Source: Pelagibacteraceae bacterium AG-390-D18 (lineage in GTDB: Bacteria > Pseudomonadota > Alphaproteobacteria > Pelagibacterales > Pelagibacteraceae). From it: 64,000 nucleotides of DNA. A program made the translations under genes and the position numbers. The notes under the pieces are model-generated. The model had not been told where the DNA came from. It was given only the letters and a program-made list of their open reading frames with translations, and did not search any database. Where the stretch lies: the NCBI GenBank assembly GCA_003279715.1, contig QCGY01000001.1, positions 62,001 through 126,000 on the forward strand. The letters are read 5' to 3'. Of the stretch, positions 27,622-35,058 are shown piece by piece (position 1 is the stretch's first letter; every line of letters begins with the position of its first letter).

Positions 27622-28587
27622 ATGAACAATTTTAAAAAAATAGGTTTAACTGCATTAGCAGGTTCTCTTATTGCTACTTCAGCTTTTGCTGGTTCAATGA
27701 GTGTAGGTGGTTCTGCAGGTATAAGCTATAGTGGAGCAAGTAACTCTGCAAAAGGTAACTCTTGGTCATCTGGTGACTCTCTAACTTTCACAGGTTCTGG
27801 TGAATTAGATAATGGTCTGTCAGTAGTAACTTATCAAGAAATTGATGGTGGTAGTCTTGATGACAGATATATGTCAATGGAAATGGATGGCTTAGGAAAG
27901 CTTACTTTCAATGCTAAAGGTGGAAGCTCTGCAATGTCAGCTGTTGACGATGTAATGCCTACTGCTTACGGTGAAGCTTGGGATATAATCGGAAGCAAAA
28001 CAACTGCTCCGGCTACTGGAGTATCACTTAAAGAAGGAGCAATTGGTGGTTTCGCAACTGCTAACTCTTTCTTCTACGATGTACCAGAATTGATGGAAGG
28101 TTTAGATGTTAACGTATCTTACGTACCATCAGGAACTGATAGACCAGACGGATCTATCTCTGTTGCAGTAGCATACACAGGTGTTGAAGGTTTAACACTT
28201 GGTTATGCACAAGATGACAATGGATTAGCAGGTACTAGCTCATTAGAAACTGAAACTATGTACGCTAAGTACGCTTGGGGTTCGTTCACAGTTGGTGTTC
28301 AAGAAACTGAACAAGAAAACGACGGTGCAACAACTTCTGATGATGAGTTCTCAGCATTTGGTATTACATACCAAGTATCTGATGATTTAACTATCGGTTA
28401 CACTACATCTGAAAGAGAGTTTGGTGATAAGACTCAAGACGAAGAGTCTGTAAGCTTAAACGTTTCATACACTTCAGGTGGAATGACAATTGGAGCAGCT
28501 ATGGTGTCTATGGATAACATGGGTGGTTCAACTGCATCAGTAGATGATATCGATGGTTACGCTATCGATGTATCATTTGCATTCTAA
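27622..28587 (+). CDS. outer-membrane porin, copy 1
   Basis: The 321-residue protein has a signal peptide cleaved after SAFA (about residue 23). The mature chain is rich in Gly, Ser, Asp and Thr, shows alternating strand patterns and ends YAIDVSFAF, whose terminal Phe is the usual beta-barrel assembly signal. It lacks lysine-rich drift and uses C-ending codons (AAC, TTC, TAC), unlike its neighbours, as expected for an abundant protein. A strong Shine-Dalgarno (AAGGAG) and a GC-rich terminator flank it. It differs from copy 2 by about 32 ungapped substitutions. Solute selectivity is unknown. Confidence 0.88.
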   Translation: MNNFKKIGLTALAGSLIATSAFAGSMSVGGSAGISYSGASNSAKGNSWSSGDSLTFTGSGELDNGLSVVTYQEIDGGSLDDRYMSMEMDGLGKLTFNAKGGSSAMSAVDDVMPTAYGEAWDIIGSKTTAPATGVSLKEGAIGGFATANSFFYDVPELMEGLDVNVSYVPSGTDRPDGSISVAVAYTGVEGLTLGYAQDDNGLAGTSSLETETMYAKYAWGSFTVGVQETEQENDGATTSDDEFSAFGITYQVSDDLTIGYTTSEREFGDKTQDEESVSLNVSYTSGGMTIGAAMVSMDNMGGSTASVDDIDGYAIDVSFAF

Positions 28588-28608
28588 TTTAAATTAGATT
28601 TAAATTAT

Positions 28609-28638
28609 AAAAGGGCCCCTTTTTAGGGGCCTTTTTTT
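28609..28638 (+). terminator. intrinsic terminator of porin 1
   Basis: A GGCCCC/GGGGCC stem is extended by a G-U and three A-U pairs around the loop TTTTTA and followed by seven T. It stands 22 bp after the stop. GC-rich hairpins like this are rare in the window. The block from stop codon to stem is almost identical after porin 2. Confidence 0.9.
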
Positions 28639-29014
28639 ATTTAAGATTATTTAATTCGTTAAGGTTTGAAAAAACTTTTTTTTGCTCATACAACCAATCC
28701 AACATATATTTTTTTGCTTCATCAGTAAGGGTGTAATATTTGGATCTTTTATCTTCAGAGTTAATTTCTTTTTTTAAAAATTTAACACTAACACCTTCTT
28801 TTAAAATATTTTGAATTGTTGACCTGCTAATTACTTTTGCAGAAACATTGTAACAGATTTCTTCTAGCGTAGATTGCCTTTTTTTTTGAGAAGAAATAAA
28901 AAAAATTAATATAGAATGCTGCTTTGTAGAGAATAAAAATTTTTTGAAAATGCTTTTATCTTTATAACCTGCGTTATGTAAGTTTGAGTACAATATATTA
29001 AATATTTTTTCCAT
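28637..29014 (-). CDS. MarR-like winged-helix transcriptional regulator
   Basis: The 125-residue protein has a winged helix. Helix-turn-helix elements appear at ISRSTIQNILKEGVSV (about 62-77), and the wing and following helix at KKEINSEDKRSKYYTLTDEAKKYM (80-103), the latter very MarR-like (D-x-R-x-K-x-x-x-L-T). The N-terminal half is aromatic and lysine-rich. It lies between the two porins, convergent with copy 1 and divergent from copy 2, so it is an obvious candidate regulator of porin expression, though nothing proves this. No ligand can be inferred. Confidence 0.75.
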   Translation of the reverse strand: MEKIFNILYSNLHNAGYKDKSIFKKFLFSTKQHSILIFFISSQKKRQSTLEEICYNVSAKVISRSTIQNILKEGVSVKFLKKEINSEDKRSKYYTLTDEAKKYMLDWLYEQKKVFSNLNELNNLK

Positions 29015-29415
29015 AGCTGAATGATATGTGTTAATTTTATTAATATATAATTTTATTTAAGCATATCTATTATGTGTAATATGTACCTTATATTTTTAAA
29101 TATTGACGCACCAGTAAAACTTAAAATGGGTATTTGAATTTAGGTTTAGTTAAATTTTTGTTAATATTTAGATGTGATAATAATACAACAATCTTAATTT
29201 AATTAGTATTCATAATTAAATTGTAAATATTAAATGTAAAATTAAATACATTAATATGTTCTTATTATTAAAAAAATTGCAATTAAAATTTACTCTAATA
29301 ATTAAATAAAAATTACTATTAAATATTAATCTTTTTTAGAATGTCATGAGAGTTATATAGCAAACGTTAATGTTAACTATTAATTAATAATAAAAACTAA
29401 GAAAGGTAAAATAAC
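29015..29415. promoter_or_regulatory. 401-bp non-coding region between the regulator and porin 2
   Basis: This AT-rich stretch has no convincing coding frame or RNA gene. It must hold the promoters of both divergent genes. I saw a short inverted repeat GTTAA-TG-TTAAC at 29366-29377, about 40 bp before the porin ATG, and a Shine-Dalgarno AAAGG at about 29402-29406. There is no clear -35/-10 pair. The upstream sequence is not similar to that of porin 1, except for loose likeness in the last 50 bp. Confidence 0.5.
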
Positions 29416-30381
29416 ATGAACAATTTTAAAAAAATAGGTTTAACTGCATTAGCAGGTTCACTTATTGCTACTTCAGCTTTTGCTGGTTCAATGAGTGTAG
29501 GTGGTTCTGCAAGTATAAGCTACAGCAACTTAAGTAATGCAGACGGTGGTAACACTTTCTCATCTGGTGACTCTCTAACTTTCACAGGTTCTGGTGAATT
29601 AGATAATGGTATGTCAGTAGTAACTTATCAAGAAATTGATGGCGGTACTCTTGATGACAGATATATGTCAGTTGAAATGGATGGCTTAGGAAAGCTTACT
29701 TTCAATGCTAAAGGTGGAGACTCTGCAATGTCAGCTGTTGACGATGTAATGCCTACTGCTTACGGTGAAGCTTGGGACATAGTCGGAAGTAAAACAACTG
29801 CTCCAGCTGCTGGGCAAGCACTTAAAGAAGGTGCAATTGGTGGTTTCGCAACTGCTAATTCTTTCTTCTACGATGCACCAGAAATGGTTGATGGTTTAGA
29901 TGTTAACGTATCTTACGTACCATCAGGAACTGATAGACCAGACGGATCTATCTCTGTTGCATTAGCATACACAGGTGTTGAAGGTTTAACAGTTGGTTAT
30001 GCACAAGATGATAATGGACTATCAGGAACTAGCTCATTAGAAACTGAAACTATGTACGCTAAGTATGCTATTGGTTCGTTCACTGTTGGTGTTCAAGAAA
30101 CTGAGCAAGAAAACGATGGTGCAACAACTTCTGATGATGAATTCTCAGCGTTTGGTATTACATACCAAATATCTGATGACTTAACTATCGGTTACACTGC
30201 ATCTGAAAGAGAGTTTGGTGATAAGACTCAAGACGAAGAGTCTAAAAGCTTAAACGTTTCATACACTTCAGGTGGAATGACAATTGGAGCAGCTATGGTA
30301 TCTATGGATAACGTAGGTGGTTCAACTGCATCAAGAGATGATGTCGATGGTTACGCTATCGATATCGGATTTGCATTCTAA
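29416..30381 (+). CDS. outer-membrane porin, copy 2
   Basis: The 321-residue near-duplicate of the porin 1.8 kb upstream has the same signal peptide (cleavage after SAFA), the same length and a C-terminal YAIDIGFAF. About 32 residues differ. Seven are clustered at about 38-48 (NLSNADGGNTF here, GASNSAKGNSW in copy 1), probably an exposed loop; others include Trp to Ile in KYAIGSF and charge changes near the end (V to K, V to R). Codon use is again biased to C-ending codons. DNA identity starts at the ATG and continues past the stop through the terminator. Confidence 0.88.
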   Translation: MNNFKKIGLTALAGSLIATSAFAGSMSVGGSASISYSNLSNADGGNTFSSGDSLTFTGSGELDNGMSVVTYQEIDGGTLDDRYMSVEMDGLGKLTFNAKGGDSAMSAVDDVMPTAYGEAWDIVGSKTTAPAAGQALKEGAIGGFATANSFFYDAPEMVDGLDVNVSYVPSGTDRPDGSISVALAYTGVEGLTVGYAQDDNGLSGTSSLETETMYAKYAIGSFTVGVQETEQENDGATTSDDEFSAFGITYQISDDLTIGYTASEREFGDKTQDEESKSLNVSYTSGGMTIGAAMVSMDNVGGSTASRDDVDGYAIDIGFAF

Positions 30382-30402
30382 TTTAATTTAGATTTAAATT
30401 AT

Positions 30403-30433
30403 AAAAGGGCCCCTTTCTAGGGGCCTTTTTTTT
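30403..30433 (+). terminator. intrinsic terminator of porin 2
   Basis: The same GGCCCC/GGGGCC stem follows porin 2, with loop TTTCTA (one base changed from copy 1) and eight or more T. It also faces the end of the leftward ThiE-like gene at 30432. The duplicated unit therefore includes the terminator but not the upstream promoter. Confidence 0.9.
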
Positions 30434-30959
30434 ATTCAAAATAAGATATTCCAGCAAAACCAATGCAATTTAGTAACTTAAGTTTTTTTAAATTTGAAGA
30501 AGAGACACCACCAAGAGCTATTATTTTTTTATCAGTTAGTTTCGATAAAAGTTTAAATCTATTAATACCTAGATAATTTTTATTTTTTTTAAATAAAGAT
30601 GATAAAAATAAAATATTGACTTTCTGAGATTCTTTAATTTTGATTTCATTGTTATTGTGAGCAGAACCGATTATTAAGAAGTTTTTTTTAATCGAAAATG
30701 ATAAGTGTTTTTTGTCTTTATTAAATGAAGGAATATACGCCCCATCTAAATTTAATTTAATTGCCAGGTTAATATTATTTGATAAGAAAAATTTATATCT
30801 TTTTTTCTTACAAAAATTCCTAATCATTATAATAGTATTTAAATTACTTTTTGAATTATAATTTCTATAAATAAATGCAGTGTTTGTATCCTGCTTAACT
30901 ATATTATTTGTGTCAAATTTATTAATGAAGTAATATTTGATAGGAAATTTATTATGCAT
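30432..30959 (-). CDS. divergent ThiE/TenI-like (thiamine phosphate synthase fold) protein
   Basis: The 175-residue protein resembles the second half of a ThiE/TenI barrel: LAIKLNLDGAYIPSF (usual D-G-V-H-L-G-Q area), FLIIGSAHNNNEI (usual G-x-S-x-H), and IIALGGVSSSNLKKL (the GG(I/V) phosphate loop) before FAGISYF. The typical Q-x-D in the active site is replaced by PSFN, so thiamine phosphate synthase activity is doubtful. Its ATG abuts that of the divergent YggS gene (ATG and CAT at 30954-30959). No other thi gene is nearby. Confidence 0.65.
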   Translation of the reverse strand: MHNKFPIKYYFINKFDTNNIVKQDTNTAFIYRNYNSKSNLNTIIMIRNFCKKKRYKFFLSNNINLAIKLNLDGAYIPSFNKDKKHLSFSIKKNFLIIGSAHNNNEIKIKESQKVNILFLSSLFKKNKNYLGINRFKLLSKLTDKKIIALGGVSSSNLKKLKLLNCIGFAGISYFE

Positions 30960-31613
30960 AGCTCAATTAAAAATTATGAAGATATAATTAAATTAATTAA
31001 GTCAAAATTAGAAGAACAAAAAATAAATAAATTACCAAAAGTTATTGCTGTATCCAAAACATTTAGTTTAGATAAAATATTACCCCTAATAGAATATGGA
31101 CATTTGGATTATGGAGAAAATAAAGTACAAGAAGCTATAGACAAATGGGCAAAGATAAAAATTGAAAAACCAGAAATAAAGCTCCATTTAATTGGAAAAC
31201 TTCAAACTAATAAAGTAAAATTTGCCATTAGAATATTTGACTATATTCATTCCGTAGACAGTGCAAAACTTGCACAAAAAATTTCTGATGAACAGATTAA
31301 ACAAAAAAAAAAAGTTAAGATCTTCATTCAAGTTAATATTGGATCAGAAGAACAAAAGTCAGGAGTAAATACTAATGAAATTGATCAGTTATTAAATTTT
31401 TGTAAAGATTTAAGATTAGATGTTATTGGTCTAATGTGCATTCCACCTGTAAATCAAGAATCTAATGAATACTTTAAAAATATGAACATTCTAAATGATA
31501 AGTTTAATTTTAAAGAAATAAGCATGGGTATGTCTTCTGATTATCTAAAAGCCATTGAGAATAACACCACATATTTGAGAATTGGGTCAGCCATTTTTGG
31601 TAAAAGATATTAG
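30954..31613 (+). CDS. YggS-type PLP homeostasis protein
   Basis: The 219-residue alanine-racemase-like barrel has PLP lysine Lys35 in VIAVSKTFSLDKI, GENKVQEAIDKW, LIGKLQTNKVKFA, the middle SVDSAKLAQKI, and LRIGSAIFGKRY at the end binding the phosphate. It buffers PLP and affects amino-acid pools rather than catalysing a known reaction. The stop shares TTAG with convergent L,D-transpeptidase. Its start lies directly against that of the ThiE-like gene, so its promoter must lie inside that gene. Confidence 0.93.
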   Translation: MHSSIKNYEDIIKLIKSKLEEQKINKLPKVIAVSKTFSLDKILPLIEYGHLDYGENKVQEAIDKWAKIKIEKPEIKLHLIGKLQTNKVKFAIRIFDYIHSVDSAKLAQKISDEQIKQKKKVKIFIQVNIGSEEQKSGVNTNEIDQLLNFCKDLRLDVIGLMCIPPVNQESNEYFKNMNILNDKFNFKEISMGMSSDYLKAIENNTTYLRIGSAIFGKRY

Positions 31614-32104
31614 AAAATTTTAATTTGCGAATTCTTATTTATTAATCTTAACATAATTAAAAAATCTTTCTTGCTCAAAACTACACATCCAGCGGTAGGC
31701 TCATAATCTTTTGTAAGATGAATAAATATACAACTTCCTCTGCCAGGAATCCTTTTTTTATAATTATATTTAATAGGTATTAATAAATCATATTTGTGGT
31801 CTTTTCTAAAAAGTGTTTCATGACTAATTTCGTCGTTAATATTTATTAGTTTATTATATTTTTTTGGATAATTTTGATCATCACACCATCCCATTTTTCT
31901 TCTAATTTTAATACACTTAAGATCTATTTTGGGTAAAGTAATTCTATCTTCTCTATAGTAAAGATGTTCAATTTTGAAAATACCAGAAGGAGTTTTCTTA
32001 TCACCTTCAATTTTTCTAGTAGTAACCCCATTTTTTCCTATACTACATTTAAAATTAAACTCATCTACTTTAAGTGTATGTTTATTTTTTAAAAGAATTA
32101 TCAT
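31610..32104 (-). CDS. YkuD-type L,D-transpeptidase family protein
   Basis: The 164-residue YkuD domain has GDKKTPSGIFKIEHLYYRE (34-52), His129 in IFIHLTKDY and the catalytic Cys140 in PTAGCVVLS, giving the H-x10-C arrangement. No signal peptide precedes the domain, so either it is exported another way or it acts in the cytoplasm. L,D-transpeptidases cross-link peptidoglycan or attach lipoproteins. It diverges from the response-regulator-like gene with only 13 bp between start codons. Confidence 0.85.
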   Translation of the reverse strand: MIILLKNKHTLKVDEFNFKCSIGKNGVTTRKIEGDKKTPSGIFKIEHLYYREDRITLPKIDLKCIKIRRKMGWCDDQNYPKKYNKLININDEISHETLFRKDHKYDLLIPIKYNYKKRIPGRGSCIFIHLTKDYEPTAGCVVLSKKDFLIMLRLINKNSQIKIF

Positions 32105-32117
32105 ATCTTTATTATAT

Positions 32118-32681
32118 ATGGATAAGCAAAATTTGATAATTTTTAATAATAATTCTTTTTATGATATTATGAAAGAATTAGAAGAAAATTTAAATTTTAA
32201 AATTTTTGAAGCATCTAATGATAAAATATTAAATAACATAAAAGATGATTTAAAACATTACCTCATTATTACTTCAGAAAAAGTAGGTAATTTTAATAAT
32301 CAATTTATTTTGGACCAAACACCAATCAAGATTACAAAATTAATAGAAAGATTTAATATCCAGTTTCTTAAAGCTAATTTCATAGAAAAGTCTGAATTTA
32401 ATGTTGGAAAATATAAAATAGATTTGAATTCAAGAGAATTAAAATCAAAAAAAAATGTTTTAAAATTAACAGAAAAGGAAATCAATATCATAATATATTT
32501 ATCAAAATCAAATAATGCTGTACGAGTTGATCAATTACAATCTGAAGTTTGGCAATATCATTCAAATCTTGAAACCCATACTGTTGAAACACATATATAC
32601 AGATTAAGAAAAAAAATACTTAAAACATTTAACGATAATAATTTTATAATTAGTAAAAAAAATGGTTATCAAGTCAATTAA
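32118..32681 (+). CDS. OmpR-type winged-helix protein with a degenerate receiver-like N-terminus
   Basis: I chose the ATG at 32118 (187 residues); a longer open frame from 31974 runs antisense through the transpeptidase and is unlikely. Residues 1-95 look like a receiver domain in strand pattern (LIIFNNNSFYDIM, HYLIITSEKVGN) but the phosphorylatable Asp is not evident. Residues about 105-187 form an OmpR/PhoB DNA-binding domain: LKLTEKEINIIIYLSKS, SEVWQYHSNLETHTVETH, IYRLRKKI. It probably works without phosphorylation. The targets are unknown; the divergent transpeptidase is a natural candidate. It overlaps the ArfA-like gene by 20 bp. Confidence 0.8.
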   Translation: MDKQNLIIFNNNSFYDIMKELEENLNFKIFEASNDKILNNIKDDLKHYLIITSEKVGNFNNQFILDQTPIKITKLIERFNIQFLKANFIEKSEFNVGKYKIDLNSRELKSKKNVLKLTEKEINIIIYLSKSNNAVRVDQLQSEVWQYHSNLETHTVETHIYRLRKKILKTFNDNNFIISKKNGYQVN

Positions 32682-32787
32682 AAAAAAAAATAAGATTGCA
32701 AAAAATCTTTTTACAAGCAAATATAAACCGAGAATTATTAAGTCAAAAAAAGGAAAAGGAAGCTTTAAAAGATTTAAAAAAGATTAA
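32662..32787 (+). CDS. arfA: ArfA-like alternative ribosome-rescue factor (41 codons)
   Basis: The frame starts at ATG 32662, inside the end of the winged-helix gene, and stops at 32785-32787. The product ends KSKKGKGSFKRFKKD. The K-K-G-K-G-S-(Y/F)-x-R block is the hallmark of ArfA, whose basic tail enters the empty mRNA channel of ribosomes stalled at a message end and recruits RF2. The preceding NLFTSKYKPRIIK matches the family pattern of aromatic and basic residues. The protein is shorter than E. coli ArfA. Its stop shares TTAA with the PfkB gene. Family membership is inferred by motif. Confidence 0.72.
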   Translation: MVIKSIKKKNKIAKNLFTSKYKPRIIKSKKGKGSFKRFKKD

Positions 32788-33710
32788 ATTCTAGCTCCTA
32801 TTTTTTCAATTATTTGTGATGAAAGTTCTGTCCCTTTTTTAAGACTATCTAATATTGTAAAATTGTTAATATAGCCATGAATATAACCAGCAGCAAATAA
32901 ATCTCCTGCTCCTGTTAAATCAATTATTTTAAGATCCTTTTTACTTTGACACTCAATAACTTCATGGCCATTTATAGCAACACTTCCTTTTTCCCCACGA
33001 GTAATTACAATTAACTTACCAATTTGCTTGCAAAATGAAACAACTTCTTCAAAGGTTTTAGCATTAAATAGTGATGTTATCTCTTGTTCATTTGCAAATG
33101 TAATATCCAATTTATTTTTTACTAAATCTAAAAAATTAAGCCTGTGACGTACAACACAAAATAAATCAGATAACGACATTGCTACTTTATTAGAATTCTT
33201 AATTGCTTTATTAAAAGCAGTCTTGGGCTCTCCCTCATCCCACAAGTATCCCTCTAAGAAGGTTATTTTACTTTTTTTTATTACTTCAGCACCTATATCA
33301 TTTTCATTAATTTTTCCTGCAATTCCAAGAAAAGTACACATAGTTCGCTCTGAGTCAGGTGTAATTAGTATTAAACAAGTTCCTGTTGGTAAAGTTTCAT
33401 TTTTCTTTGAATATAAATATTCAACATTTTCCATTACCAAGCCATCTTCATATTTTTGACCTAAGTCATCACTATTCACTTTTCCAATAAAACCAACTTT
33501 ATTTCCCAACCGCGATAGCCCCACAATAGAATTTGCTACAGAGCCTCCAGATATAGTCTGTTCAATGTTAAGTGAAGATAATAAAGATTTAAATTCTTTT
33601 TCTTCTATTAGCTTCATTGTGCTTTTAGTCAGTGAATGCTTTTCTAGGAAAGTTTCATCAACTTTACATAAAATATCTACAATTGCATTTCCAATGCCTA
33701 AAACTTCCAT
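32784..33710 (-). CDS. PfkB-family carbohydrate/nucleoside kinase (adenosine-kinase-like)
   Basis: The 308-residue ribokinase-fold protein has the glycine motif SGGSVANSIVGLSRLG near residue 55 and the C-terminal signature DLTGAGDLFAAGYIHGY, with catalytic Asp in the G-A-G-D anion hole. VITRGEKGSVAI precedes it. The N-terminal GIGNAIVDILCKVDE and the lid resemble adenosine or sugar kinases of this group, but the substrate cannot be fixed. It is downstream of the frameshifted oxygenase gene on the same strand, one base apart. Confidence 0.85.
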   Translation of the reverse strand: MEVLGIGNAIVDILCKVDETFLEKHSLTKSTMKLIEEKEFKSLLSSLNIEQTISGGSVANSIVGLSRLGNKVGFIGKVNSDDLGQKYEDGLVMENVEYLYSKKNETLPTGTCLILITPDSERTMCTFLGIAGKINENDIGAEVIKKSKITFLEGYLWDEGEPKTAFNKAIKNSNKVAMSLSDLFCVVRHRLNFLDLVKNKLDITFANEQEITSLFNAKTFEEVVSFCKQIGKLIVITRGEKGSVAINGHEVIECQSKKDLKIIDLTGAGDLFAAGYIHGYINNFTILDSLKKGTELSSQIIEKIGARI

Positions 33711-33711
33711 T

Positions 33712-34405
33712 TTATAATTTTTCCCAATTTTCTAAAGGTGGCATGACATGTTCTATTAAATTACTATCTTTTAATACACAAACAATATCCCCAGAAATAG
33801 AAATTCTTCCATTATTCATTTTGTTAGCTTGAGTTCTATGAAATGTTTTAGAAGGAAACATTATTAGATCATCTTCTTCAATATTTAAGTCTATTGATGG
33901 TGCATTAAAAATGTTAAATTCTTTAATTACACCTTTGCTTCTTACAGTAGGACTCCTAAAAACACCAGGTATGATTTCGTTTTGAAAATGTTCTTCAATA
34001 AAAACTATATTTGCATCTTCTGCACTTTTTTTTTAAATAGTATGCAAAAGATATGTGTGATTGAAGATGGTTGTGTGGAAGAATATTTTCTTTACCGTTT
34101 GATAATGTTGCCCAAGATCTGGTGATGTATAAATCAATAACATTTTCATTAATTTTTAAATGATTAAGATATTTAATTGCTGTCTTTTTTATGTGTGTAA
34201 AAAGTTCTCTAAATTTTTCGTTTTTATTTAAATATTCAAATCCCTGTGTATCTCCAGTCCAACTTTCATTTTTATTTTTATAATCTCTATTATTAGATTT
34301 TGAAACCATAGTCTCAATTTCTTTGGTCATTTCGTTTTTTATATTCTTATCTAATGAAATTTTTTCTTGAATAATACTCAGTGGAAATAAATTAACGATT
34401 TTCAT
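33712..34405 (-). pseudogene. 2OG-Fe(II) oxygenase-like gene (PF13759/TIGR02466 type) split by a +1 frameshift at an A9 tract
   Basis: The first 126 codons (from 34405) read through to KYLNHL, RSWATLSNGKENILPHNHLQ and SFAYYLKK. The frame is then lost at a run of nine T (34026-34034, A9 on the coding strand) and stops at 33995. Removing one A gives 230 residues continuing KSAEDANIVFIEEHF, FRSPTVR, DDLIMFPSKTFHRTQA and GRISISGD to TAA at 33712-33714. The H-x-H iron site, distal His and Arg of 2OG oxygenases are thus split between frames. It may be a sequencing indel, a young pseudogene or a gene rescued by slippage. Confidence 0.8.
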
Positions 34406-35058
34406 TATGCTTTTAACGTTTTAATTGGTTTATACCTATTAGGATAACAAGAAGTACAAATTTTACAAGTTAATCCATAACATTCTCTTGCTTTACAATA
34501 TTCTCTCCCATAAAAAATTATTTGCAGATGAAGTTTAGACCAGATTCTTTCAGGAAAAATTCTTTTCAAATCTTTTTCTGTTTGAACTACATTTCTTCCA
34601 TTTGTTAAACCCCATCTTTGTGCAAGTCTATGAATATGGGTATCGACCGCAAAAGCTGGATACCCAAAACCTTGAGACATCACTACGCTAGCTGTTTTAT
34701 GGCCTACACCAGGTAGTTTTTCCAGTTCTTCAAAGGTTCTAGGAACTTTTCCGTTATGTTTTTCTAAAATCTGTTTTGACATTAAATAAATACTTTTAGC
34801 TTTAATTCTAAAAATACCAATTTTTTTGATTAATTTTTCGATTTTTTTTTTTCCTAATTTTACAAAATGTTCTGGTTTGTAGTATTTTGGGTATATATCT
34901 TTTGTCACATTATTTACATTCACATCGGTACATTGAGCAGAAAGAAGTACAGAAATTAATAGTGTAAAAGTATTTTTACTTTTAAGGGGAACTGGTGCTT
35001 TAGGATAAATTTTATTTAGAGTTTTAATTATAATTTTTGCCTTTTGTTTTTCATTCAT
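34405..35058 (-). CDS. nth: endonuclease III (DNA glycosylase/AP lyase)
   Basis: The 217-residue HhH-GPD glycosylase has LEKLPGVGHKTASVVMSQGFG with catalytic Lys121 and Asp139 in AFAVDTHIHRLAQRWGL. It removes oxidised pyrimidines. The C-terminal cysteines (Cys188, 193, 198, 201, 204) do not match the classic C-x6-C-x2-C-x5-C [4Fe-4S] spacing, so cluster ligation may differ. It shares one base with each neighbour (dapB stop, oxygenase start), indicating a single transcript from the dapB side. Confidence 0.95.
   Translation of the reverse strand: MNEKQKAKIIIKTLNKIYPKAPVPLKSKNTFTLLISVLLSAQCTDVNVNNVTKDIYPKYYKPEHFVKLGKKKIEKLIKKIGIFRIKAKSIYLMSKQILEKHNGKVPRTFEELEKLPGVGHKTASVVMSQGFGYPAFAVDTHIHRLAQRWGLTNGRNVVQTEKDLKRIFPERIWSKLHLQIIFYGREYCKARECYGLTCKICTSCYPNRYKPIKTLKA

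Noticed and set aside
31974-32117. N-terminal extension of the response-regulator-like gene
   Set aside because: The extra 48 codons run antisense through the transpeptidase start and read like a shadow; ATG 32118 gives a receiver-like start.
32692-32709. AAGATT/AATCTT hairpin in the ArfA-like gene as a regulatory terminator
   Set aside because: The stem is six AT-rich pairs near the 5' end with no GC core. It is too weak to call.
33995-34405. The 136-codon oxygenase fragment as a complete short protein
   Set aside because: The last residues after YYLKK are low-likeness, and removal of one A restores the whole family domain, so it is a broken frame rather than a real C-terminus.
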